Shown here: positions 36,801 to 49,998 of the stretch, piece by piece | Numbering within the stretch: position 1 is the first letter of the stretch | Layout: every line of letters starts with the position of its first letter | Source: Gossypium raimondii | Taxonomy: Eukaryota > Streptophyta > Magnoliopsida > Malvales > Malvaceae | Direction: 5' to 3' | DNA: 64,000 nt | Assembly: GCF_025698545.1 (NCBI RefSeq) | Contig: NC_068576.1 | Coordinates: forward strand, 55,340,094-55,404,093 | Notes under the pieces: model-generated | What the model was told of the DNA's origin: nothing | Seen by the model: the letters and a program-made list of their open reading frames with translations, nothing else | The model's database searches: none | Program-made: the position numbers and the translations under genes

Positions 36801-38640
36801 TGTATTGATACACATTTTATAGTTTTTAAAATTAAACCAAAAATTTATGAGTTGGGAGGAAGCAAACTATAATTTACCGTATATTATATTAAAATAAGTC
36901 CTTGAAGATCATTTACATAAAAAGAAAAAAAGAAAAGAGAGAGTAGAACTTAGTTAAAGAAAAATTCCTTGAAAATATAAAACAACAATTTAGTTATTAG
37001 TCCTTGAAAAGCTCTTAACTTTTCATTCTGGTCAACCTTTTCTTTCCCCTTCTACTGAAAATTCCTTTGTAAATAAAGTTAAATTAATACAAGCAGTAAG
37101 ACTGTAAGAGCTAATATGAAAAGAAAAAAAAAAGAGAAGGGGACCCATTGATAAAGTGAGAAAACGAGCATCCCACCGACAGTTTTTTAGTGGATAAATC
37201 ACAGAAACTGAATTATTTATAAAATAATAATTAAATAACCTTTAATCAAATGTTTATATTAGTACTTACGGGTATCTGGTAGCAGTAACAGACTTGATAA
37301 TATCGTATTTATATATTTTTACATAATAATATTCAATTTAATTTATATTGATATTAATTTTGATAAATCAATATTTATATATTCATTTATATATTTTTTA
37401 AGATAATTATTTAGTACACTGTCATGATTTTTTTTATTTCTCATTGTATCTATTGGAGCGAGTTCAATAACTAAAGCTTCACATTTTTTAGGCCCATTAA
37501 GAGTAGATGTTGGTCATAAGTTTTAAAGCTGTTCCATACTTAGGGCGGTTAACATAGGAGAGACCATTGCCATCTCACCTAACTCTCATGGTTACTGTCA
37601 TGAAAATTTTTAACTCTAAATGTAAGTCGGGATTTTTCTCTATGTCCTTAAGTTGTACTTAAAATATTAAGACATGATAAAATCCCAATCTTATTTATGC
37701 AGTTAAATTTATCAATTGTCGGTGTGCCAAATAATTAGCTTTTTATATTATATATAACCATATATATTATGATTTTTGCACTTTAATTAGTCAGTCCATC
37801 TTTTCTCGGTTAGAGTATTATAAAGGTTGTAAAATTGACGAAATTTTTAACCGTATAATCAATTTACTATTTAATTTAACTTACATAAACTAATTTATCG
37901 ATTTTTAAATTAAAAAAAATACAAACTAACTTTTATTTGCCCTTTAACTAGTGTACTCTTTTGCACATCAAAAACATTGAATTTACAAACACAAAGTATT
38001 TCTAGAAAAGAAAAACACACACAGAGCAAAGTTGTCAGAAACTAAGATGATGTCGTGTCAACAACATGCTTAGTATGTAAGAAACAAATATTACATTGGG
38101 TACATTGTACAACATTCAGTCTTTTTGTAAATACATGGTATGGTTCCAAACTTTTACTTTTGTTGGCTTTTTTTTTTTTTAAATTTTGTTACATTTTTTC
38201 TTTAATATTATTTTTCATGAAATGTTTAATAGTATCTTAAATCGATTGATATTTTATTATTTTTATAAATAAGTTTGGGATTTAATTTTGCAGCCACAAT
38301 TTAATTTAGATTTGCTGCACATGAAAAAATCATCTTTTACATAAAAATTATAAGTTTTATAGCATTTGTTATGACATTATTATAGCAGTGTAAATATAGT
38401 CAATATTGACTAATCAATTGGTTTGAAAACCATTAATCATTTTATTTAAACATTAATTATTTGTTTTTGTTAATTTTGTCCTGCATACTGTCCAAAGGTA
38501 ATTTTGAAGTCTTTATTACTAATTTAAATTACTTGGTGATAAGTAGGAATGAAATTAGGATAAACTATTTTGAGGCCCCAATATAAATAGTAATAACACT
38601 TGTTGGCAAAAAAATTTTAAAATATCGGGAAAGTCATTTA
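36801..38640. other. Intergenic, AT-rich
   Basis: No gene, RNA gene or well-bounded repeat recognised. Confidence 0.4.
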
Positions 38641-38649
38641 TAAGTGACT

Positions 38650-38940
38650 TGGTAGGGCTCAATTGGGAAACAGAGCTCAATTTTGAAATTGAAATGGACT
38701 TAAAAGAGGCATTTAGACAAAACAATTGGGAAATATGCTCAATTTATCTAATTTTAGCTTTGACAGGGACCTAAAAGGCATTTAAACTAAAAAAAATTGA
38801 GGGAGTCAAGGCTCAATTTGTCCAGTTTCAAAACTAGGAGGGATCTAAAGGCGTTTAACTCCCAAAATTGATGGAAGGCATGGCTCAGTTTGTCGAGTTT
38901 CGAAATTAGGAGGGACCTAAATTTAACCCCAAAAAGTTGG
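38650..38940. repeat. Degenerate tandem repeat, ~64-74 bp period
   Basis: At least four units are anchored by GCTCAATTT/GCTCAGTTT at about 38674, 38738, 38811 and 38883. Each carries 'aggagggacctaaa(a)ggc(g/a)tttaa'-like text. Units are diverged but clearly aligned. Confidence 0.6.
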
Positions 38941-39185
38941 GGGGCAAGGGCCACCACTGTCCATGTAGTTTCGTCGCTAAAAACTCTTCTATTTTAAAAA
39001 TAAACACAATATTCTTTTCATATTTTTTATATAAAATTTACAAAAGATAATTTATATATATTATAGACGTAAAATCATTCTAGTCATCATTGAAAAGACA
39101 CTGAAAACGAAGAAGATTCCCGCTACCCTTCCTCTTTCTTTAAGTCAAATCACTTTTAACTCGGAAATGTATTCTTGTAATGCGT

Positions 39186-39493
39186 TAATATATAATGTGG
39201 TACTTATATTTGGCTCGATATTTAATTTGATACTTAAGTATAATTTTATATTCAATTTAGCACCCAAATTAAAAAATATCACGTGGTTCAATAAATATTG
39301 ACATGTGTGCTTTAGTAATAAAAATTATAGGTATTTAATTGGGACAAAATAGAAACTTAAGTACCAATTTAAACAGTGAAGTTAAATTTAGGTATTGTAT
39401 AGGACAAAGAAAAATTCAAACACCAAACTGAATATTAAAATTAAGGTAATAAATTGGGACAAAAAATTTAGGTATCAAATAATATATTAATTA
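39186..39493. repeat. MITE-like inverted repeat
   Basis: Left end TTAATATATAATGTGGTACT and right end AGGTATCAAATAATATATTA are inverted copies. The inside repeats 'gtacttaa / taggtatt' phrases and 'atcacgtggttcaataaatattgacatgtg'. Related text occurs near 1750-2110. Confidence 0.5.
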
Positions 39494-41511
39494 TTTTTAT
39501 ATAACAAAATTATGAGAATTTAAATGCTATCACTTTGATTGTAAGAGCCAAATTAATATTGTACGTACATGTAAAAAGATGCTTTATTTTTCTTTATGAT
39601 TACACCTTTGTCATTTTTCAATCCTCAAGACTCATCTTTTCTTTTCACTTTTCTCTCTTTTCTATGCCATTTCAAATTCCGAATCTTTCTCTCTAAAATC
39701 TGTTTTTTATTTATTTATTCTTTATTTAGGAAATTGAATACTTTTCGTTAGAACTATATATATTATGCATAGCAAGTTGTACATGGTGAGGCTAAACAGA
39801 AATAGGAACTCCTTCATCTTCAACAAACTTATCGACTTTTTTAATGAAAACAAGAATATTAATTGTTACTTTTTCAACGTGTCAGTAATTCTATAGTAAA
39901 AGTGTCATAGAAACCCTTGTATTTAGCCATAAACATCCTTCACAACGATGGGAAAGGGGTCTACCTCTCCACTAGTAACCTTGAGCACTTACTTTCTATA
40001 CTTAGGTTTATCAACCTTCACAACAATCTTCCTCCTCCTCTTGTCCCTCTCCGACTCTCCGTCTGTTTAAGTGAATTGTCCCCCTTTGCACCACTACCTT
40101 CTCCTCATTGTTTCGTCTTTTGTTGATACCCCTCATCAATAATAAAAAAATATTTTGAAAACTAAATAATATCTAAAAGCCATAAAATAAAATTAGTTTT
40201 ACCTAATAAGTCCAAAAACCCAAAATCTAAAACTAGCACCGAATTTTCATAGACTTCTTGAAATTTCTAAAAAATTCGATTAAACTAAACTGAATTCACC
40301 CCTAATGTTAGACCCTTTTGATTAAACGGAATAATAACAACTTCGATCCCTCTCAATTCACAATAGTTTAATTTAAATCCTTTTAAAATATTGAAATTTC
40401 TACCTTTGACCCTCGCACTTTTGTAATTTTATTTTAACCTCTAATACCAACTTCCTAAATTCCCCCTCAATATCAAATTATATATATATATATAATGCCT
40501 TTTTCTTTCACAAAAACTCTTGCACAGTGTTTGTTTGTATTTGAAGGAGGACTTAAATGTTAAAATTCATCTATTACAGACCAGCCGAAAATGTACTTGG
40601 GGCGACAAGTTCTTTTGTTTCTCCAACTTTGAATGACTCACAAAATTTGTCTTCTCTCTTCCTTTTTTGTCCATGACTAGTTGAAGAGTGTTTATTTTCA
40701 ATGCATGTATAGTTTAGGAAAATACACTTTCTATATTTGTTTTCAAACTTTTCAATGCATATGTAGATTCATTATATACGTGAGTATAATTTCAACACTT
40801 CCTAAATGTGAAAAAAAATATACATATCTCACACTTCTAAAAAAAATGCCCTTGACTTGTTCCAATTCACGATTAGACATTTAACTAAGAGTTCCTTTGC
40901 ATCCACGTTTAGCATAGTACAATGCATTTTCTATTGATTTCTGTGCAATCGTAGCACAAAACTTCCTTTACATGACAAGGCTTTAGTGCAGTGGAATGGA
41001 ATAGATTGGGCCACACCCCAAAATTTTCATTGCTCCATTTATGTCCAGTTGAATATTCAAAGCTGCAAACGCAACTTACATACTTTTATTTTGTCCATTT
41101 TCATTTATTTATAAATTGAATAAAGAAAAGTAAAAAAGCACGTCGAAAGAAAAATCAATATTTTATTATAAATTTACATTCTAATATTTTATTAAATGAA
41201 GTTATAAATTCACATATATTTAATAATATTGTAAAAGTAAAATAATTTAAAAAAATTCTATTATATATAATTTTTAATCTAATATCTTTAATAGTCACCT
41301 CACAGCTATAGTTGTGTTTGAATCCAAACTCATATCTGAATCCAAACCCATATCTCACCGATGTTTCTAATCTCATTACTACAGTATCAAATCTCATCGC
41401 TACAATAACTAATCTCACTGTCACTACTGTTTTTTATAACCTTACTAGAGGTAAACGCATTGCCCATCCAAACTAATCCTAATTGTACCATTAATTAGGA
41501 GGAAAAAGGTA
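39494..41511. other. Intergenic, no gene called
   Basis: The segment 39917-40126 is less AT-rich and has a CT-rich run (cttcctcctcctcttg), but neither strand gives a protein I recognise. An (AT)n run is at about 40475-40495. The 89-codon minus frame at 41155-41424 is AT-driven. Confidence 0.35.
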
Positions 41512-42003
41512 GGTAAAAACACCTTTTTGGTTCCTCTCAATTTCAATATTGAACAAATTGGTCCCTTTCAAAAAAAACTAGAACAATATAATTTCTAACA
41601 GTTTTGAAAGTGAGAAACTAAGGATAATTAATTATAATGTTGATGTTTTCCGTCACTTGTACATTATTTTGGTTAGTATAATAACAAATTTAGCCATCAA
41701 TGCTTGTATATTTTGTGTAAATATTGCATGATAAATTTGTTGAATTAGAACCAATTTGATAGCATGTGTAAATGTTGCGGGCTAAATTTGTTAAATCAAG
41801 ACTAATTTGACAGAAAGTATAAACTTTGAAGGCGAAATTTGTTATTATACCAGTAAAATTGACGAAAAAAACACTAACGCTGTGATTAATTATCATTAGT
41901 TGCTCACTTTCGAGATTAGCAGAAATTAAATTACTCTATTTTTTTAAAAGGGATCAATTTGTTCAATATAAAAACCGAGAAAGACCAAAGAAATCTTTTT
42001 ACC
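41512..42003. repeat. Inverted-repeat element (492 bp) with GGTAAAAA termini
   Basis: Left arm GGTAAAAACACCTTTTTGG and right arm AGACCAAAGAAATCTTTTTACC pair. Pairing continues for more than 100 bp ('tattgaacaaattggtccctttc' against 'gggatcaatttgttcaatata'; 'gtgagaaactaaggataattaatta' against its inverted partner). The ends resemble those of the 366-bp MITE family, but the inside differs. No certain TSD. Confidence 0.65.
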
Positions 42004-43153
42004 TAAAGAGTATTATGTTGCAAAATATGTGGTTATTTGAACTGAAGCACAAATAGAACAAAAGGGGAAGGGGGTGGGGATACAAATTATCCAAATGGAA
42101 AAAGAAAAAAAGGGGGAAATGTGGTGCAAAATTTAAGGTCCACACGCGTTAGAAAAGGGGCAGAAAAACAAAAGTCCAAAATGAGAAGGCAAATGAAGTA
42201 ATGAAGCAAGTGGGTACTTCCATGGTGGTAGGAGACAAAGGACCTTTTTTTCCCTAACACTAATCACATTATTTGTACTACCAATAGGCTGCCTAGCTAT
42301 TTTGCATTTCCAACCATCACTTTCTCGTTACCTTTTTCCTTAATTTTTTTTTTCAATTTGATTCTATTAATACATTTAAAATACTTATCTTTCCGAAATT
42401 TACTACTATTTTTAGGGTTTAACATTGATGGATTATATCGGGTATTAAATGAATATCTAAGTGGAGCCAGTATTAAATGTGGGATCCAAAGGGTACGAAA
42501 TTTCAATCACCAATTAAATGTTGAACCCCATCCAAATTAGTACTCTCAAAATCCAAATCTCATGCACCATAAAGGGTTTTTGTGGAAAAACTTCTCCAAT
42601 TAAACATCTAATCTAATCTGTGTGCCAACTACCAATCACCCATGTTCGACATGCCACTATAATAATTTCCTATTCTTTCTCCAATAATTTGTTTGTTAAC
42701 CATCATCAATGACACACATGTAATGTTCTTATTTACAACTTTTTTTCATATTAAGATAAATTGAGACCAAAATAATAATCGTAATACCGAATTAAAATAA
42801 AAACAATTCACATACTAAATTGAAAAAAATATATAATTCAAGACTAAATTGATAAATATTTTTTATAGCAATGATTTGACTCTTATTTCCCCTTTAATGT
42901 TCTAAATTACTATAAAAAATCTAGTTAATATTGTCTACCAAATATGATGAAAATTGATGTAGGGTACAAACATTGAGAAAGTTGACTAGATAGCCCTCAC
43001 CGGTCAACCCTATGAGCCTTGAGGCGGGCGAATTTAGGTGGTGGTCCTCCAAAATCGTTAAATTCCTTCCTAAGTCGTTTAAAGATATTAATTTTTTTCA
43101 AAAAATTTAGTAGTAAAAATTGAATTATAAATTTTAAAAACTTATATAAAAAA
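42004..43153. other. Intergenic, AT-rich
   Basis: No gene seen. The small frames at 42297-42540 overlap on opposite strands and neither is recognisable. Confidence 0.4.
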
Positions 43154-43461
43154 GGTTAAAATATGATATAAGTTTTTATACTTTCGAATATTTAAAATTT
43201 AGTTCTTATATTTTTATTTTTAAAAATTTAATCCTTTTAATTTTAGATTTGAAAATTTAGATCTAATTGTTAACACTTTTTTATTAAATTTTTGTGTGAC
43301 ATTTTGAAATTTTAAAAAAAACTTTATTTAAGAGTCGTATAATTAAAAATAATATTGTAATTAACCTGAATTTAACACACACAAAAACCTAACAAGATTA
43401 TAAGTATAAAGATTAAGTTTTAAAATTTTGAGGAGTAGAAATACTTGTAGGATATTTTAAC
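43154..43461. repeat. MITE-like inverted repeat (GGTTAAAATAT family), copy 1
   Basis: Starts GGTTAAAATATGATATAAG and ends in CTTGTAGGATATTTTAAC, inverted copies. It carries 'aaatttaatccttttaattttagatttgaaaatttag' and 'taagtataaagattaagttttaaaatttt'. The same family recurs at 45681. Confidence 0.55.
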
Positions 43462-43981
43462 TAAAAAACCTTTAATAGCATGCCACATGCATAAAAACAG
43501 GTGAAGACGAGCCATGTAAGCCCAACCCAAGGCATTATTATTCTCCACCGCATGAATAACGTCACTATTGACGTGTTTTAGCTATGTATATATTTTGCTA
43601 TTAATCCCTGTACAATACATAACTTGTCAATTTAATCCTTATCTATTTTTTATCAATTTTAATTTTATATATTTCAAATATGTCGATTTTAGTTCTTATA
43701 CTTCTAAAAATTTAAAATTTTAGTATTGATTCAAACAGAAGCAGTTAAATCCATTTGGATAAATGTTGCTATTATTTCATATTCTCTAATTTTATCATTC
43801 TTAGTCATTATATATATATATATATATATGAATTTTAAAATTTCAATCTTAACGCAAATGACAGCTGTTAAATTCTTTAATTGACTTTTTGTGAGTAATA
43901 TATGAAAATAGTAAGTTGACTTGGCATTACATATGTGATGATATATTTGTTTGCATAACATTTTGGAAATAACAAAACTTT
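43462..43981. other. Intergenic with (AT)n microsatellite
   Basis: An AT dinucleotide run lies at about 43808-43830. The text around 43600-43740 ('caatttaatccttatc', 'gattttagttcttatac') is repeat-like. No gene. Confidence 0.4.
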
Positions 43982-44263
43982 AAATTGTTACGAAATGGTC
44001 ACTAACATTATTGATTTGTAACATTTTAATCACGGAGCTTAAAATTTTTCAAAAAATATATAGGGACTATCTGCAATTTGACTTACAATTTTCACTTGAA
44101 ATGATGATTTAACATGCCACGTTAACTTTCCATTACACCATTAACAACTTAGTGATCAAAATGTAAAAATTAATAATGTTCATAGATATTTTGTAACAAA
44201 TTAAAGTTCAGTGACCAAAAAGTAATTTAAATCATACATAAGTGACTATTTTGTAGTTTACCC
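43982..44263. repeat. MITE-like inverted repeat ('gtgaccaaaa' type)
   Basis: 'ttacgaaatggtcactaacattattgatt' near the left end pairs with 'taatgttcatagatattttgtaac' and 'cagtgaccaaaaag' near the right end, closing with TTTGTAGTTTACCC. Central phrase: 'taacatgccacgttaac'. Confidence 0.5.
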
Positions 44264-44522
44264 TTTTTGAAAACTTGTAATTAATAGATTAATGTTCGAA
44301 CTTATACAATTAAAAATTGTCGTTACATGCATTAAGGAGTGCATTAGTTGCTCCCCAACAAACAACAAGAAGGTTAATTACCACTAACGGTGGGGAGCTT
44401 AATTAACCAAAACCATCATAATCATGGTGTTTGCTTAATTAATTACTTAATCAATGAAGACTGCAAAAATTAGAAGTTAATCAAATTGGTATTTGACTTT
44501 GTGAACTATTCAATTAGTTTCT

Positions 44523-44825
44523 GGTTAAATTACACCCAAGGTCACTAAACTATTAGTAAGTTTATGTTTAAGTCACTAGACTGTTAAAATCGTTGTTGTA
44601 TGACATTCTCTGTTCACACTGGTTGCACCAATCGAAAACTCTCCTTCCCTTTGTCTTCTACCGTTCAATTTTTATTTTATTTTATGAAACAACTTTAAAT
44701 GTCACGAATTGCACTGAATCTAAAGTTTATTCATCTACTCATACCGATCTCAAATCGTTGCTCGGAACTCACAATTTTAGAAGTTAATAAAACTGAGTGA
44801 TTAAATCAAGCAGAGTTAATTTACC
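44523..44825. repeat. MITE-like inverted repeat ('GGTTAAATTACACCCAAGGTCAC' type)
   Basis: Left end GGTTAAATTACACCCAAGG followed by 'ctaaactattagtaag'. The right end reads 'gtgattaaatcaagcagagttaatttacc'. The same left-hand text is found in the element at 58776. The frame at 44593-44787 lies inside and is not a gene. Confidence 0.45.
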
Positions 44826-45680
44826 TTAATTTTTAACTTTATTTTATAACATTTTGCTCTCTATGCGAATAGAGTCTGTCCTCTCACTCTACCAAATTAC
44901 CAATCCACATTTATAATTCATAATAATTTCGTATTAAATGCAATAACTATCAATAATTCATTTCCGTATGAAACATTGAAGGCTCATGAGCATGAGAAAA
45001 TGAAAAAACTGTACCAATCAAATTAAACAAATTGTTAAATTATTACATCAACTCGAAGGAAAATGTCTCACCGACCAGACCTTTTTTCAATTTTTTGTTT
45101 AAAAAATTATTATTATTATGTTTGTCTACAATTGGTGTATAAGACAAACGTAGATGAATTTTCCATTCCTTCTTCCTCTTTAGTCAAAACCCTTGCTAAG
45201 AGAAGAAGTGAGAAATTATATAATGTTTTGTGTATATTCATAAATTATTATGTGTTGTTGCCAACATCAACCCTATCACCAGCCAATTTCTTCGTCTTTT
45301 TATTTTTAATATTCAATTGAAAAACAGCGTTGCAAATTATTTAGAGTGTTTACATTTTGAAAGAACTCATCATCTGCCTCTTTTTAACACTATGTACACG
45401 TGCCATACAAGTTCCCATGTGACATGTTTCTATTTTTAATTGGGCTGTTTTTTGGATTGAGAAAATTTGACTTTGAATTATTATTGGTTTTAAATGTTTT
45501 GTGTTTGAATTTGTATGATTAATTACAAGTTTGAATTCAGATTGTTGTTATGTTAACATGTTTACATATAAATTAGATATCCCAAAAAGTTCAGAGAAAA
45601 AGATTATAATTGATGAAATTCCAATGCACGATGTATCCCATAATTTAAAGACGAGTATTGGGTTTCATATTTTACCATTG
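44826..45680. other. Intergenic, AT-rich
   Basis: The overlapping frames at 45063-45320 and 45230-45439 have no recognisable protein content. No gene called. Confidence 0.4.
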
Positions 45681-46010
45681 GGTTAAAATATTATTTACAG
45701 ATTTAGAATTTAAGTTTTATATTTTTATTTTTAGAAATTTGGTTCACATTTTAGATTTTAAAATTCAAGTTTAACTGTTAATCTTTTTTTTGGTTAAATT
45801 AATTAGTATGATATTTTGAAATTAAAAAAAATTATTTGGTAGCAATGCGATCAAAAAATGGCGTTGCAATGAATCTGAATTTAATAAAATAATTTTAATA
45901 GTGTTAACAGTTGAGCTTGAAATTTAAAAAAGACTAAATTTTTAGAAATAAAAAAAAAGACTAAATTCTAAATTTATAAAAAATGTAAGGACTTAAAACA
46001 TATTTTAACC
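45681..46010. repeat. MITE-like inverted repeat (GGTTAAAATAT family), copy 2
   Basis: Starts GGTTAAAATATTATTTACAG and ends AACATATTTTAACC. Internal 'atatttttatttttagaaatttggttc' pairs with 'agactaaatttttagaaataaaaaa'. Homologous to 43154-43461. Confidence 0.55.
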
Positions 46011-46505
46011 TTTGCCACTGTTTTTGAGCTCTAAAATCCAAGTCACATAAAGGGATGGGGCCAGGCGGAATTGGTTGGGTAGTCACATACACTTCAATTT
46101 AGTGAAAGCAATGGTGTTATCTTTTAGCTTAAAAGGTCAAATTTCTCTTAGAGGATTCTCAAAATGAAAAAAAAGGCCCAAAAGTTCATTACCCCCCACA
46201 CAAAGCTTCTAATTACTTCACAATGGGGGAAAGATAAGCCTCCATTATGACAAAAATTGGGTAATATTTTAATCCCTACTAGCTAGCTAGCTAAGTCACC
46301 TAGTCTTGAATTTTGCTGGTATTTATGTCAAATAATCTTTATGTGGGTTAATTACAGTATTATTATCAGACTGAAAGGTCCACTATTTGGGTTCTTCAAA
46401 TCATAATTAAATTGCATTGGAAATTGTTTTCAACTATTATCGTTACTATTAATTATTTTATTCAACCAGTTTACCACCACACCTAAATTTACACGTAAAT
46501 ATATT
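46011..46505. other. Intergenic
   Basis: A (CTAG)n-like run (ctagctagctagcta) lies at 46280-46294. No gene seen. Confidence 0.4.
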
Positions 46506-46848
46506 AGTAAAAATATTATGGTTGTTTTTATTAAAAGTGAGATTTATTTTTTTGTTCAAAATGAGAAATTTAGCTTTTATACGTTAGATTAAAGTATAAA
46601 ATAGTCACTTCATTAATTTTTTATCCATTTTTACTGTTAAAAATTGGTGTGATTGACAAAATAATCCAGATAATTACACGTGGTGTGCCATGTGTACCTC
46701 ATGCCGACGTATGAGGACCAAATTTTAACAATTGAGATAGATAGTTACTCTTTAATCTAATATATAATGATTAAATTACATATTTTTTGAATAAAAAAGT
46801 AAAACACAATCAAACACCTAATATAATAATTTCCATAGTACTTTTACC
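46506..46848. mobile_element. MITE of the GGTAAAAGTACC family
   Basis: Starts AGTAAAAATATTATGG and ends CCATAGTACTTTTACC. Core phrases of the family are present ('cacgtggtgtgccatgtgtacctcatgccgacg'). No clear TSD. Confidence 0.7.
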
Positions 46849-48041
46849 AAATTAATATATCATATATTTGCATTATTAGGGTAAGGTGTTCTAAATCATA
46901 AAAAAATGAAAAAGAAGCTTGTGCATAACAAAGAGAAATTTAAAGTTTTCTTTTGGTCAATTTATGGTTTTGATACCTTTATTATACTCAAATTTAAGAT
47001 TTAATATTTATACTTTAATTTTAGCATAACTTAGATTATATTTTTATAATATCATTAGTTCATCCAAAAAATAACATCATTAACTATTCTAGTTAGAACG
47101 ACGACGTGATTTTGTCTTAAAATAACTTCTCTAATATAAAAAAGACTATCAGCTTAATGAGATGCAATAAATGTCTTTAACAAAAAAAATCGATATCAAC
47201 ATTTTAATCGAAACAATTAACTGTATTGGCAAAGACAACCCTAAAGGACAATCAAGTGCCCATCAATATAGTTTAATTCTTTTAAAAATTGTAAAATTTA
47301 AAAGTTAATATATTAGTAAAATTATATCTTGGTCCATTAAAAAATTTAACAATTCAATTTTAACTCTCCAGAGTACATGTGCGCATGCAGAAACTCCCTA
47401 GTGCTATTCACCCTTTAGTCTAGTCGTTGTGGGCTAAGGTAAAATAATTCCCCATTAATTGACCTCTATGATTCGTATAAATGACTTTTTGAACATTAAT
47501 TTCATTATAAATTCGTATCATATTTACTCTTTTTGATATAATACCTAGAATTACCCATAGCCCATCCCCAACCCTTAAATAAGAGGATAATGCGTTTTAA
47601 CACACTCAAACTCACGTCTTTCTGCATCGATAATAATACTAATACCAATTGAACTAAGATTCAATCGATACTAAACTATAGATTTAAATGTAATAAAAAA
47701 CCAAAATCATAACTTGAGATTATCTTATAATGCATGTGCGCATGCAAAACTCCCTAGTGCTACTCACCCTTTAGGCTAGTTGTTGTGGGGTAAGATAAAA
47801 ATATTCCATGTTAGCGTATGTGACATTAGGCTATAAACATAAGGTCAGCGTTAAAAGCCATATATGGTCCTTTCCTTTGTTGTCTTAGTGATTGGTAATT
47901 TGGTATCACCCTAACTTAACTAATATTTTCAAGCTCAAAGCTAGGGAGATGGCGGCGATGGCAAAAGCCTATTACTGGTTTTTTTAGTAGCCATGTTCAT
48001 TGAGTCCTAAATGAGTTGAAAAATGTATTAAAAAAAAAAAA
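46849..48041. repeat. Intergenic with a spaced direct repeat of ~77 bp
   Basis: Segments 47375-47451 and 47732-47808 are about 85% alike by eye (ATGTGCGCATGCA then 'ctccctagtgctattcaccctttag'). They lie 357 bp apart in the same orientation. The DNA between has no coding content. They could be terminal repeats of a very small retroelement or an old local duplication; I cannot tell. No gene in the rest of the span. Confidence 0.5.
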
Positions 48042-48353
48042 GGGTAAAGTATTCGTTCAATTGTGGGTTTTTTTTGGCCACTCAACTTTGGAAAGTTATA
48101 AAATGGTCATCTAATTATTTTAATTTTGTCTTTTTCGGTCATCAGTTAGTTAATGTAAAAATGGAAGCACCCAAAAATTCAAGATAGTTGAGTGACCAAA
48201 AAAGACAAAATTAAATTGTTGAGTGATCATTTTGTATTTTTCATAGTTGGGTGAATAAAAAAAAGAAATTTACTAGTTGAGTGACCATTTTGTAACTTTT
48301 CATAGTTGAGCGACTAAAAAAGAAAAAAAAACTATAATTGGATGACTTATCCT
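48042..48353. repeat. MITE-like repeat with internal tandem units ('gttgagtgaccattttgtaac')
   Basis: 'ggccactcaactttggaaagttataaaatggtcat' at the left is the inverse of 'gagtgaccattttgtaacttttcatagttgag' at the right. The right half repeats a ~60-bp unit ('gttgagtgatcattttgta...catagttgggtg'). Confidence 0.5.
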
Positions 48354-49993
48354 TAAAAACATAAAATGCATAATAATAAATTTAGTCCCTCACGTGTTTG
48401 TTTCTTTGATCAATTTGGTCCTTAATATTTTTTTAGCTAAATTTGACTTTAAACATACTAAAAATAGTCGAATTATTATTATTTTAATGGAAATACTAAC
48501 TAAAACATTAAATTTTAAACATGACAGCTTGTATGACAATCCAAATGTACTTTATTTTTCTTTTAGAATTTTGAGTATATATTTTTATTTTTAAACTATT
48601 TATTGACATAATATATAAAATAAAAATATCATCTCACAATGAAATGCACGTGAAATGATAAACAAATAGTGATGCTAAAATTTAATATTTTAGTAAGATT
48701 TTTTAAATTTAAATTTAAAAATATTAAAGCTCTAAAACCTAAGAGAATTACTCCACGTAATATATACTATATGATTGGTGCAAATCATTATCCTAAAGTC
48801 ACTGTTTAATACTGCTGCATATAGTATAAGGTAGTTCAACTTATTTATTTCAATAATTTTCCTCTTTTAAGTCAGTCACTAAATGATCTGCCACTTCTGC
48901 CAGCTGCAAATGGTTCAATGGGAAATCGCCATCTCTTGGCCATTATCATGTTCCATCTAATGGGTAGTGGCGGAGCTTACTAGAAATCAGGCATCTGGCA
49001 AATTTTTAATTTAAAATTTTTTATAATTTATAAAATTTTAAACTAGTCCTTTAATTTCTCTAAAATGATCATTTAAAATTATAAATATATAGATTATTAA
49101 AATGATAAAATTTTATTTTTATTATCGTAAAAATATATAATTTAATTCGCCTTAAAAAAATATTTTCTGACTGCAAGTAAGATTGGAACTTATCATCGCC
49201 TCAGTTGCAATCGTTATTATCCACAATTTAATTTTAATAATGTTTCATAAGAAAATGAAAAGAAAAAGTGTTTTTGTTTGCATTGATGTAAATTAATCAT
49301 GTTATAATAAAAAGACACCTTGGAGATTAAGACAGGCATATCACGACATTAACATACTGCTTTTTCAATTGTCCATCTTTAACAACGACCTGTTTCACTG
49401 CTTCTTAATGCAAGAAGATGATTTAATTACTATTTCCATTTTCCATTTAATGTAAGAAAGGGCGTGAGTGAGATCATATCAGCATTATTCATGTACATGT
49501 GTGTGTGAGAGAAATTATATCTTATCAATGGATGATTCAAAAAGAAGACAGTTGGCCATTGATGGGAATGCCCGTCATCTCTTATGAGGGGAACTATGTC
49601 CCACACTTGGCCATCGTTGGAACTTCTAAGTCTTCATAGATGTGATAACAATAGTTTCTAAATAATCTTCCCAAAAACTTGAAACACATTCTTATAACAA
49701 TGATTGCTTCGAGGAATGTAAGATTACGTTTTATAATATAATTACGAGAATGTAAATCTCAAAAAATGTAAATATTACAATACATTGTTTAGCTCATTTA
49801 CTGCTACATCCACCAAATCAATAGAGGTTGTAAAAGTTAAAAGTATTATAAAAGTTTAAATTTTACAATTTATGAAAAATGTGAATTTGATCCATGTACT
49901 TTAATCTGATTAATTTTAATCATTGTATTTTTTGAATTAATCAATTTTAATCATATCAATAGCAACAATTAAATATATTTGGTTAAATTCGAT
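48354..49993. other. Intergenic, AT-rich
   Basis: No gene, RNA gene or bounded repeat recognised. The 66-codon frame at 48394-48594 is low-complexity. Confidence 0.4.
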
Positions 49994-49998
49994 CATTA

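Noticed and set aside
39917-40126. Less AT-rich segment that might be a gene fragment
   Set aside because: Neither strand gives a recognisable protein, and no splice-compatible partner exon was found.
45063-45439. Overlapping 85- and 69-codon frames
   Set aside because: No motif, low-complexity content, and no conserved-looking neighbours.
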